DNA from: Saccoglossus kowalevskii
Lineage: Eukaryota > Hemichordata > Enteropneusta > Harrimaniidae
Assembly (NCBI RefSeq): GCF_000003605.2
Contig: NW_003135350.1
Coordinates: 327,304 to 345,386, forward strand
Length of the DNA stretch: 18,083 nt
Reading direction: 5' to 3'
A model generated the notes under the pieces. That model searched no databases, was not told the origin of the DNA, and saw only the letters and a list, made by a program, of their open reading frames with translations. The position numbers and the translations under genes are program-made. Shown here one piece after another: positions 11,201 to 17,867 of this stretch (the first letter of the stretch is position 1; every line of letters begins with the position of its first letter).

Positions 11201-14200
11201 GCCCTTATATAATAAATGAACTGCAAAGTAATCTGAATACCCAGAAAAGAATCATTCTATACAGAAAACACACAAACAAAACTCTCATAATCACAATAAG
11301 TTGTACCCACCTTGAAATATCTCCCCAGTACCATTCTGCTTCTTCTAAACTTCTAGGTGACATATCAATGCTTTTTTCACGACCCCGCGGTGGGATTGGA
11401 GGTGGTCGTTCTACAAGATGAAAATGGTCTGTTTAGTTTTGATACATAATGCACTATTAGCTAAAATTAAACTTATTAAAATAAAAAATACTCTACCAAC
11501 CTGGCAGTGCGTCCTCTTCCGACAACACACCTCTTTTTATAAGCAGTTCCATGATTCGCCGGTGGGCGTCAGAATTCTGTAGCACTTGCCTATAGAAGCG
11601 TACGATGGAGAAAAAAATAATTACAAACTTGTCTCACAATTACCGCACTCAATGATGTTGCAGAGTATTATGAGAGAATAAACCAAAGCAGTGTTATTTT
11701 AGTGCACCTGCTGCATGCTTTACTATGGGACGTACACTGGGAGATTCTCATAAACAAAACTACTTTATTAATCTTTTTAAATACCATATTTTTCCCTGTC
11801 ACAAGTTTGGTGCAATGTTTTTTTTATTTAGACTTTCAACAATTTCCCTAGGCTGACATGAAATCTACCACAGCAGGTTGCTTTTAACTTTTAACACATT
11901 GCTATTCCTGGGTGGTTGAGTCCAGTTTTCCACAATAAAACAGTCACTGTCAGCTAAGTGATAGTTTTTCTCATTAAAAAATAATATCTGAGTAATCAGT
12001 GCTCATTCTAACATTTCAAACTAATAAGGACATTTGTCATATACTAACTTGGCACATGCCCCTGAATTTATACTCTAGGTTGAGACAGATTAATTTGGTT
12101 AATATTATAGTTGGACATAATGTCTATGAAATTCACATTACCCTCGGCGGCAATACTCGATAATTGGTGCATTCTTGTAGAATACATAAACTCTGTAAAT
12201 TTAACATTAAAACGTAGCTCCGTGACCAAGATAAAATGAATTAAAGTTCACGTCAACATGTGTAGAGTTTTGTATCAACATTCTGAGTTTCAAACTGGAG
12301 TTCTGTAATAAGTTTCTTGACTATATCAAATAAAGATAACCGTTCAAAGTTAGAGTAGATTGAATATAAACCGATAAGTATACTTACAGCATTGTTTCCC
12401 TTGGTGGCCAAAGCAAGGAATGGCAAAATATAGAAGCCAAATTTTTAGCAGTCATTTTATTGTGTGGATGTTGACAAACACGGTTCAGATGACGAAGCAA
12501 GTATTCCAGAGTGCATTTATGGTGTTCTGATAGCTGATTGGTTAGTTCAAGCAGTCGTGCAGTGCTGTCACTGTCATCTCGAATAGCTATAAATCAAACA
12601 AAGAGGAGAAGAAAAAAGTTAAAATTTTTTAGTGTCGTCTCTCCCTTTTTGGACGGAACTGGACTGGAAGGAAAAGTTAATTAGTTTGCAAATTACTGTA
12701 GAATACTTTATTTTCGCTTGGAATTTATTTTTGCTATTTTCGCTGAAGGGATGATTCCATGAAAATAAAATCCAGCGAATATACTATATTTCACATTACA
12801 CTCATCAAAAATCAGTGAAAATAAATTCCAAGCAAAACTCCCAAAAAGCCTTTTCAGCGAAAATTAATTCCAGCGAAAATAAAGTATTCCACCGTATTTA
12901 CAAACTGGTGTGTAAATATAAATTATTATCCTAGAGTGTTGAATACAAACAATCATACAAATATGGAATTAAATAAATCTACCGTGATGGATTGCAAGCA
13001 CAAAAACCAATTGCATCTTGTAATTTTATTCAGAAAATAATAGCTGATTATATCTTATGATGTTTAATAATGAATATCCTATAATTTCACGTAGCTGCTT
13101 TGAGCCAATCAAAAATGAATAAAGCAAGCAACCCATGATGCTCTGTAACTTGAATAGTGAATATCCCATAATTTCACACAACTGCCCTGAGCCTATCAGA
13201 AATGAATAAAGCTGCAAGTATAAAAATGAATATCCCATAATTTCATGTAGCTGCTTTGAGCCAATCAGAAATGAATAAAGCAAGCAACCCATGATGCTCT
13301 GTAACTTGAATAGTGAATATCCCATAATTTCACACAACTGCCCTGAGTCTATCAGAAATGAATAAAGCTGCAAGTATAATAATGAATATCCCATAATTTC
13401 ACGTAGCTGCTTTGAGCCAATCAGAAATGAATAAAGCAAGCAACCCATGATGCTCTGTAACTTGAATAGTGAATATCCCATAATTTCACACAACTGCCCT
13501 GAGCCTATCAGAAATGAATAAAGCTGCAAGTATTATAATGAATATCCCATAGTTTCACACGAATGCCCTGAGCCTATCAGAAATGAATAAAGCAAACAAC
13601 CCATGACGCGCTGCAAGTATAATAATGAATATCCCATAATTTCACTCAGCTGCTTTTAGCCAATTAGAAATAAGGCAAGCAAGCAATGCATGATGCAATG
13701 CAGTGTGCTTGTCTCAACATGTTGAGGATTTATTAATAATTCACAAATAATACCAAGGATGGAAAATTTCACTCAATAACACAAAGGCAAATTTGTTAAC
13801 AACATAGTCCAAATATAATTAACATTGATCACAACGAAGTGCAGTGGAAACCGTAACTACAAATTAAATTAATCAACCCTGACCTAGACAGACAAAATAT
13901 ATTGTATGCAAATCAATGAAAAGGTTTATAATTTAAAACAAATTCAACGTATGTTCAATGCTTAAACAATAGCTACATAGCAATGAACAACCTTGACAGA
14001 AAACAAAGGGGACTATACCAGCACATAAAACACAAAAGAGGAAATAAATGAAGGTCCAGCAGCAACAAGGACACAAGTTACGAATACTGGTACCTAATAG
14101 CATTTCATTGTTGTTAGTTAAGTTTTAATAAAAAAATATCATTAGTTTAGGTATTGTATTTAGTATTATTTAGTAAAAATTTAATTATTGTCTTCAATTC

Positions 14201-14697
14201 ATTATAAATTTTGTTTTTCTCTATGATACCATTTCTTAGCTGAATAAACCAGCACACATTTCCATGGAAACTTAAATCATTGCAAATTGATTGTCGTAAA
14301 ATTTAATGAAAAAAAAATGAGAAATGGGCAAAAAAACCTGCAAAAATCAAATAACATAAATGAATAAAAAAAAAATGCTTTTAATACTTACAACTTGCAC
14401 TGACAAAATCTGCATACATCTCTGAGGGAATGAGGGGGTTAGGAAGCTCACTGAAGTACATCTTAAGCGTTGCAGCAATACAGTGGATGTCATACGCTGC
14501 TAGGTTAACATGCTGCACCTCAACGTTGAACGCCTGCTTGATTTTATTAATAGCCAATGTTGAGACATTCTGGCGATATATCAACTCTACATCCATACCT
14601 CTTTCTTCAACCATCTCTATACACTTTATAACGACGAGTGGCGCTTCCGCTTCTGATGGATCAAACTGCATGGTTAGGTCTTGGTTAAAAATAGATT
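5357..14697 (-). CDS. PIK3R1: PI3-kinase p85-family regulatory subunit, partial, 11 exons (N-terminus outside window)
   Basis: This is the spliced gene model. Class IA PI3K regulatory subunits bind, stabilise and inhibit the p110 catalytic subunit, and their SH2 domains recruit it to phosphotyrosine (YxxM) sites at the plasma membrane. Joining 14697-14392, 12586-12388, 11589-11501, 11410-11311, 10863-10765, 10166-9983, 9339-9095, 8978-8802, 7124-7053, 6467-6294 and 5567-5357 gives 1,856 nt. After the first two bases, which finish an upstream codon, this is 617 codons plus TGA. All ten introns are GT-AG and in phase. Domain order is RhoGAP/BH, proline-rich linker, nSH2, iSH2 coiled coil, cSH2. 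The symbol is approximate: an invertebrate single-copy gene would be co-orthologous to PIK3R1, PIK3R2 and PIK3R3. The RhoGAP exons exclude a p55/p50-type short form as the only product. The SH3 domain and initiation codon are not in the window. Confidence 0.96.
5880..6250 (+). mobile_element. hairpin-ended interspersed repeat with two 157-bp units
   Basis: Two diverged copies lie 157 bp apart (AAATGAACAAAT at 5903 and 6060; TATCAAAGCA at 5951 and 6108; AGAAGTCGAAAA follows in both). They are followed by a GAC/CGG-rich stretch (ACACGGACGACGGACAC, about 6164-6200) and a strong hairpin at 6219-6249. The hairpin is AGCTCCGCT-CGAC, loop AAA, GTCG-ac-AGCGGAGCT, and an A run follows at once. There is no coding capacity. 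It lies in the intron between exons J and K, antisense to the gene. The left boundary is not defined; the family name is not known to me. Confidence 0.6.
6294..6467 (-). CDS. PIK3R1: p85 exon J: linker and first half of cSH2
   Basis: The 174-nt exon is flanked by TTTGTAACAG (ending 6468) and a GTAAGT donor starting at 6293, with phase 2 at both ends. It encodes an acidic linker, then [20 protein letters not shown], equal to the DLPHHDE.TW start of vertebrate cSH2, then [24 protein letters not shown] provides the phosphotyrosine-binding arginine. Compared with vertebrates, the segment after Trp ([14 protein letters not shown]) differs most, while the binding core is kept. It joins exon K through a Val codon (GT|T). 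Confidence 0.95.
6468..7052 (-). other. intron J/I, no further feature
   Basis: The 585-bp intron has GT-AG ends. It holds a short (AAT)n run near 6539-6553 and otherwise AT-rich sequence. The open frames seen in it (for example minus strand 6994-6785) show no family similarity. Confidence 0.6.
7053..7124 (-). CDS. PIK3R1: p85 exon I: small iSH2-cSH2 linker exon
   Basis: The 72-nt exon lies between an ACCCTCAG acceptor (ending 7125) and a GTAAGT donor starting at 7052. It encodes 23 whole residues, [20 protein letters not shown] and RNE. These match the WL..KGVR...LN.WLG stretch just after the iSH2 helix in vertebrates. Phase 2 at both ends makes it cleanly skippable in frame, which would shorten the spacer between iSH2 and cSH2. 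It is too short for a stand-alone ORF call; identity rests on the motif and the matching phases. Confidence 0.92.
7433..8260 (+). mobile_element. hairpin-ended interspersed repeat with about five ATGGCNGCCATTNGGCCAT units
   Basis: A GC-richer palindromic core (full form ATGGCTGCCATTCGGCCAT) begins near 7485, 7627, 7744, 7896 and 8046, giving spacings of 142, 117, 152 and 150 bp. Shared flanks include TCTAATGTATRTAC and AAGTTTGAACAAAATCCA. A second module, AGATATGGCWCGMGAA, occurs at about 7450 and 7709. The array runs into a CA microsatellite and ends in a hairpin at 8226-8260 (AGTCCC ... TTCGGAC-tgt-GTCCGAA ... GGGACT), followed by AAAAAC. Long open frames on the minus strand here are by-products of the repeat. 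It lies in the intron between exons I and H, antisense to the gene. Confidence 0.6.
8177..8210. repeat. (CA)n microsatellite
   Basis: An uninterrupted run of about 16 CA dinucleotides, with a preceding CGCACG interruption. It sits between the tandem units and the terminal hairpin of the 7433-8260 element and is probably part of it. Likely length-polymorphic. Confidence 0.9.
8259..8717. repeat. 33-bp minisatellite, about 14 units
   Basis: The unit is AACAGTAATCAATCCCCTCT followed by ATACAGTAATGAG, with ACAGTAA occurring twice per unit (a 21+12 substructure). Middle copies are almost identical (8362-8520); edge copies are diverged (8265-8300, 8655-8717). Two or more copies carry the same short deletion (ACGAAAAATAATTAATCC), which suggests duplication of multi-unit blocks. 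Because 33 is divisible by three, both strands show spurious open frames of [11 protein letters not shown] type. It lies in the intron between exons I and H. Confidence 0.9.
8802..8978 (-). CDS. PIK3R1: p85 exon H: second helix of the inter-SH2 coiled coil
   Basis: The 177-nt exon has acceptor TCTACAG (ending 8979) and a GTGAGT donor beginning at 8801. Both junctions are phase 2 and the length is divisible by three. It encodes [20 protein letters not shown], then [20 protein letters not shown] and [18 protein letters not shown]. The Asp (LDREM) and Asn (MNSLKP) match human D560 and N564, which contact the p110 C2 domain and are known oncogenic substitution sites. The last bases AT join G of exon I to give Met, then Trp-Leu, as in vertebrate p85 (DQYLMWL). 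Confidence 0.95.
9095..9339 (-). CDS. PIK3R1: p85 exon G: first helix of the inter-SH2 coiled coil
   Basis: The 245-nt exon starts in phase 0 after TTTCCCAACAG and ends AA before GTAAGT (9094), completed to Lys by exon H. It has 81 residues with heptad-like spacing ([20 protein letters not shown], then KLYEMY and [20 protein letters not shown]). This is the long antiparallel coiled coil that grips the adaptor-binding domain of p110. QEIQ..R.A.EAFNET is near-identical to vertebrate p85. The end, [11 protein letters not shown], is where vertebrates have a longer Gly-containing turn, so the hairpin tip is shorter here. Vertebrate genes split this stretch into more exons as I recall, so intron loss or gain is likely. 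Confidence 0.95.
9340..9982 (-). other. intron G/F, nothing recognised
   Basis: The 643-bp AT-rich intron has a GTGAGT donor and CAACAG acceptor. No repeat family, RNA gene or coding fragment was seen. Confidence 0.6.
9983..10166 (-). CDS. PIK3R1: p85 exon F: C-terminal part of nSH2
   Basis: The 184-nt exon has acceptor TTTAACAG (ending 10167) and a GTGAGT donor starting at 9982. Its first G completes Arg and it ends in phase 0. It encodes 61 residues. [20 protein letters not shown] matches the vertebrate nSH2 strands that touch the helical domain of p110; the Gly and Lys at the positions of human G376 and K379 are present. It continues [19 protein letters not shown], the conserved SH2 C-terminal helix and BG region, and ends in a lysine-rich linker to iSH2. 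Confidence 0.95.
10167..10764 (-). other. intron F/E, nothing recognised
   Basis: The 598-bp AT-rich intron has a GTAAGT donor and TTTAACAG acceptor. No further structure was found. Confidence 0.6.
10765..10863 (-). CDS. PIK3R1: p85 exon E: nSH2 core with phosphotyrosine-binding Arg
   Basis: The 99-nt exon is flanked by a TCTGCAG acceptor (ending 10864) and a GTAAGT donor beginning at 10764. It encodes 32 full residues: [20 protein letters not shown] and a continuation ending GGYTLTL. FLVR supplies the SH2 betaB arginine (Arg358 equivalent of human p85alpha) that holds the phosphate. Both junctions are phase 2 and the length is a multiple of three, so skipping would keep frame but remove the phosphotyrosine pocket. 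Confidence 0.95.
10864..11310 (-). other. intron E/D, nothing recognised
   Basis: The 447-bp intron has a GTGGGT donor and TCTGCAG acceptor. A plus-strand open frame (11038-11421) runs through it and over exon D in antisense and is not a gene. A short imperfect repeat (CAGTGCCTAGTCATCTGACTATGCATATACAAATAGTGCCTAG, written here only as position 11037-11079) is the only patterning. Confidence 0.55.
11311..11410 (-). CDS. PIK3R1: p85 exon D: proline-rich SH3-ligand linker and start of nSH2
   Basis: The 100-nt exon lies between a CTTGTAG acceptor (ending 11411) and a GTGGGT donor starting at 11310. The intron before it is only 90 nt. It opens with RPPPIPPR, which matches both RxxPxxP and PxxPxR SH3-ligand patterns. 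It then runs through a Ser/Arg-rich linker into [11 protein letters not shown], the nearly invariant opening of p85 nSH2 domains. It ends AG, completed by A of exon E to Arg. Vertebrate p85 carries a proline-rich motif at the same place; binding of an SH3 partner or of p85's own SH3 is inferred. Confidence 0.94.
11501..11589 (-). CDS. PIK3R1: p85 exon C: end of BH domain and linker
   Basis: The 89-nt exon has acceptor CTATAG (ending 11590) and donor GTTGGT starting at 11500. Its first G completes Leu with exon B and its last G opens the Glu codon completed by exon D. It encodes 29 residues including [13 protein letters not shown], which fits the final RhoGAP helix (compare the LIKVIEILI helix of vertebrate p85), then an acidic tail SEEDALP. 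A second AG acceptor 13 nt downstream would shift the frame, so the upstream one is chosen. Confidence 0.9.
11590..12387 (-). other. intron C/B, nothing recognised
   Basis: The 798-bp AT-rich intron has a GTAAGTATAC donor and CTTCTATAG acceptor. No tandem array, inverted repeat or coding fragment stands out. Confidence 0.55.
12388..12586 (-). CDS. PIK3R1: p85 exon B: C-terminal half of RhoGAP/BH domain
   Basis: The 199-nt exon lies between an ATAG acceptor (12590-12587) and a GTAAGT donor beginning at 12387. It has 65 whole codons plus split codons at both ends: CT completes Ser from exon A, and a final CT is completed to Leu by exon C. It reads [20 protein letters not shown] then [16 protein letters not shown]. 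This is the RhoGAP signature NKMTxxNLAxIFxPxL, with the conserved Asn present in NLASIF. The segment resembles active RhoGAPs more closely than human p85alpha does as I recall it, where the equivalent Asn position appears to be Val. Confidence 0.93.
12694..12896. mobile_element. TA-flanked MITE (203 bp)
   Basis: The terminal inverted repeats are clear. The left end reads TACTGTAGAATACTTTATTT then TCGC; the right end, reverse-complemented, reads TACGGTGGAATACTTTATTT then TCGC. Inverted similarity continues inward for about 50 bp through GGAATTWATTTT and TTTTCGCTGAA. Both ends begin with TA, the target duplication of Tc1/mariner-type elements. There is no coding capacity, so it is a non-autonomous derivative. 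It lies in the intron between exons B and A. Confidence 0.8.
13072..13690. repeat. 156-bp higher-order tandem repeat (87+69 bp dimer)
   Basis: GAATATCCCATAATTTCAC-type starts occur at 13072, 13159, 13228, 13315, 13384, 13471, 13540 and 13627, so spacing alternates strictly 87, 69, 87, 69, 87, 69, 87. The two half-units share a core (GAATATCCC...GAGCCNATCAGAAATGAATAAAG) but differ after TTTCAC and in the tail. Successive 156-bp dimers are nearly identical, so amplification was of the dimer. 156 is 52 codons, which leaves a 167-codon minus-strand frame open (13529-13026); it has no protein-like features beyond the repeat. It lies in the intron between exons B and A. Confidence 0.9.
13691..14391 (-). 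other. donor-proximal part of intron A/B, nothing recognised
   Basis: About 700 bp of AT-rich sequence between the tandem array and the exon A donor (GTAAGT at 14391). No coding fragment or RNA gene was seen. Confidence 0.5.
14392..14697 (-). CDS. PIK3R1: p85 exon A: N-terminal half of RhoGAP/BH domain
   Basis: The 306-nt exon follows a polypyrimidine/ACAG acceptor (intron end at 14698) and ends at a GTAAGT donor starting at 14391. The start phase leaves two bases (AA) to finish an upstream codon; the end leaves T, which exon B's CT completes to Ser. It encodes 101 full residues. Visible landmarks are [18 protein letters not shown] (RhoGAP first helix), ELIYRQN, where R fits the arginine finger of RhoGAPs, and [20 protein letters not shown], matching the family pattern around the conserved Lys and the LPxPL turn. 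In human p85alpha this exon would begin just before the BH domain core. The reading frame stays open upstream of the acceptor to a Met at 14740, but that stretch is intron (polypyrimidine tract), so it is not a start. Confidence 0.93.
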
Positions 14698-17609
14698 CTG
14701 TAAAAACGAAAGGACACATATCCATTATCAAGTGGCCCATCGATAAAATTTCAGTCTTGCATTAGTCTGATTACCGCACATGCACAGAGTGAGAACTCAA
14801 CTGATAGACCGCTTCACCTAGTCACTTCTATTTTTAGCCTATTGACTAAACCCTCCCATCATGCAGTTCACAATTGACCTTTGGAGAAAGGCCAAAAAAA
14901 TGATGTGACGCTATAATTAAATAAAGCTACATACGTGTTACCTCGTCCTGCTAATGACTATGCGCCAATGTCCATGACATTTCTTGAACCTCTCACTAAG
15001 GCCAAATAAGATGGCTTTGTCAGCATTTATTAATTTTCACTTCACATTTTATCATATTTCATTTTAAAATAAATGGATTGAGCACAAGAAATACATTTAC
15101 TTTTCTGTGTATGGAACATAAGTTATTTCCATTTTTCCCTCTAAACTGAGAGAATTATCTTTTATTTTGACCACATCATTGATATTAAAACAGACGTATT
15201 TAAATCCTCTATAATGAGACATCAGCTGATGCTATGTATATTATTGCGCATGGTCAGTTGTCCCTGACCAGAAAAAAATTAGGTCACTGCTGCCGAGCAT
15301 AATTGGATATAATCATTTCCCTTATATTGAATATAGTAGTCAAATTAACAATCACGTTATTAGCAATGGGGCAGGTACAAGGACATGTTTGGATCGCTGT
15401 AGAGATTTAGCTCAGTTACTGGTTCAAAAATAGTTTTTCCATAGATTACTGAGAGCCAACACACATCACATGGAAGTATTAAAATAAATTATGCGCTTTT
15501 TGAAACCATGAACCATATTGTTCACTGAGCATAATGTCAAGAAGATGATGAAATAACATCACCATGGTAACTGCTTGAAATATTGAAAACAAAAATTGTC
15601 AACTAAATGTGCATACATGTAGTGATACCATAATTTATGTGAAGAATAAACTGTTCTCTCGCTCTCGTTCTTGCTTTTTTTCACCTCCTCCAACTAGCGG
15701 TACGAGCAGCGGGTCACTAGTATTTCTACTCTCTCGGTTTGCGTTATATGGTGCAACCGATTGAGGTTAATGATTACCGTCAAAAACAGCCGATAAATCA
15801 AACAATTTTCACAACATACATCAGACAATAGAAGCAGAAAAGAATATTGAATTCAACAAGGATAATCAAACAACCATACAAGGTCTTTGCACTAAATCGT
15901 AAAATGCATGTTTCAACTTGAATGCATACCATTGTAGATTTCTCAAAAATGCCACCAATCATGTACCGAAAGAGTTCGAACTACGCATGAAATTGTCACT
16001 GCTGATATGTGTGTATTCTGAAAATATTAGACAGCTATTTGGATTATGTTCAAAACTATAATCTTACAACTGCCACAAGATGACAACAGTATGACCTCAT
16101 AGCATAATGGACAAGGTTACATCTGGATCAATATATTTGTTAATTAAATGAGATCGCTTACATAATGAAGTTATTAATGTGTAATGCTATATCCTTGTAT
16201 GCATCTATCAAGTCAAAACAAGATTAAAATCAGCCTTAATACATAGATGTCTAACAAGGTCTTCATCCTATTATAATTCTATATTTGAGCAATATCAAAA
16301 TTTGATAGCCAAGAGCTGAATTGAGAAGGCTCAATTAGCAATGATATTCAATAGATTTCATGTCTACAATAAGTACCATAAAGTACCTGTCAAGTATAAA
16401 GTACAGGTAACCATACATGCCTAACCTTTTCACCAAATGATTTTCTCGCCCAAATTTTTTTCTTGTATTCTTCAATATTTCTGGAAATGAACCCTAATTT
16501 TGGGGCCAATGGACAAAATTTAAGTCAGTTTACAGTTTTACTCAAAAAATTTGGCTATTTTTGTTCCAAACTTCTGAAAGAAAGTGTAGACTATTTTGTG
16601 AATTTGTGATGAAAAGAGGGTAGCGAGAAGGTTAAACTTTTGAAATACCAAACTTTTTCCAGTCTTAATTTGTCTCTACTTTATTTGTTAATTTTGAACC
16701 TACTGGCTACAGGTGTTGATCAAAAATATTTGAAAAAATAAGTGAAAAATTTGTTTAGGCAAGATAACTCTTTGGGATTCACAACATATCACTAAAAGTC
16801 ACATAAAGTAAATGTAATACAATTTGGGTTGAAAATGTTTTTATTTTTCACATGCTGTACTAAAGTACCATTTTTGGCAAGATCTCATTATTGTGAAGTT
16901 TTGGGCTTTGCTCTAAATATGTGTTCTAGTTTCAAGTTAAAATAATTTACAGGATTATTATGTAATTATAAAAGAGGAAATGTGTTTCTGTAATTGCGCA
17001 CAAATTGGTCAATTTTAGCAACACTTAAAAGTGATTTTTTATAGGCAGTTGACAAAAACTAAAATAAAATTTTAATTAAGTCAAGACCTGCAATCAATGG
17101 TACAACTATGGCATTATATGGGGTAAGGAACACAGTGAAATACTTGCTACTACGACAAATTTTCATTTTCACAGATAAATATTTTTGTTTCTGATATTAA
17201 ATGCATTTGCAAAGCTACTTGTAATCTCATCACAATAATATGCACACAGTTCATAATTAAATTGAATGAAAATATTATATTGAGATAATTTCCCAAGATG
17301 CATTGCAATTTGCCAAATTATAACACATCTAATCATATTTGCATACATCTCCAATGATTCATTGCACAAGTGATAAAATGCAATACTTGGAATATTCAAG
17401 AACCAGCATTAGCTAAATTACCCACGATGCATTGCATGGTCGACAAATTGCATTTGCATGGTTATTTCAACATTATTTCACCTGGAGTTGGTAGAGGTTA
17501 CTGTTTTGATTGGAGGTAGTGTACTATCTACCATCTACTGAGTATTGTATACAGTACATCTCAATTGAGGAGGTAGTGATAGAGTTAGAAAATCAGTGGG
17601 CAATCTTGT
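14698..17609 (-). other. intron upstream of exon A, no SH3-encoding exon seen
   Basis: On the minus strand I searched for p85 N-terminal features (ALYDY-like and GDFPGTYV-like SH3 motifs, proline-rich stretch) and found none. A candidate TTAA-type MITE lies at 16422-16635. Two near-identical 16-mers, CCCAMGATGCATTGCA, lie at 17292 and 17421. A locally GC-richer, 42-codon open stretch lies near 15785-15656. The preceding exon of the gene must therefore be beyond the window, or too short to recognise. Confidence 0.55.
16422..16635. mobile_element. possible TTAA-type MITE
   Basis: The left end reads CTAACCTTTTCACC, then ATTTTCTCGCCC. The right end reverse-complemented reads TTAACCTTCTCGCTACCCTC. 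The ends are inverted and similar, and the right one carries TTAA (16632-16635) while the left has CTAA, perhaps a decayed duplication. The interior is AT-rich and non-coding. The termini recall those at 3529-4005 (TTAACC...). Confidence 0.3.
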
Positions 17610-17867
17610 CTTCACCAAAACAGTATGACCACCATATGTATACTGTTTCAAGATGGTGAGAGTTGAATTTTAATTTGAAGAGAAAGTTTTCACTGCTCTA
17701 TAATTTATGCAAATTAGCATGCAATTCACATCTATTTTTCCACCAAATCTGTATGGCCATTGTAAATATCAAGATTGGCAATGTTCAATTTCTTTTATTA
17801 TGACTGTATGAACAGACAAATGGACGATGGTAACCGCTATAACCCCTGCCCACACTACATGTCAGGG
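17610..17867 (+). mobile_element. possible third hairpin-ended repeat with two 128-bp units
   Basis: CACCAAAACAGTATGACCAC at 17613 and CACCAAATCTGTATGGCCAT at 17741 begin two diverged copies 128 bp apart; both continue to a TATCAAG/TTTCAAGAT-type motif. A GACWGAN-like stretch follows (TGAACAGACAAATGGACGATGG, about 17809-17830), then a weak stem CCCTG...CAGGG at 17844-17867 and an A/T-rich run. The layout resembles the elements at 5880-6250 and 7433-8260, but the stem is short. Confidence 0.35.

Noticed and set aside
11038-11421. Plus-strand 127-codon frame
   Set aside because: It is antisense to exon D and its intron; the C-terminal RPRGGIGGG part is a shadow of the proline-rich motif.
13026-13529. 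167-codon open frame on the minus strand, repetitive protein
   Set aside because: It stays open only because the 156-bp tandem unit is a multiple of three. The translation is the satellite repeated, with no splice or coding signature.
13072-13690. CRISPR-like array
   Set aside because: Repeats are direct but the 'spacers' are themselves repeated, and the window is a spliced animal gene.
14698-14740. Met at 14740 as the start of the RhoGAP exon
   Set aside because: The interval holds the polypyrimidine tract and ACAG acceptor, and the p85 family alignment starts at the acceptor.
14430-14765. Plus-strand 111-codon frame
   Set aside because: It is antisense to RhoGAP exon A.
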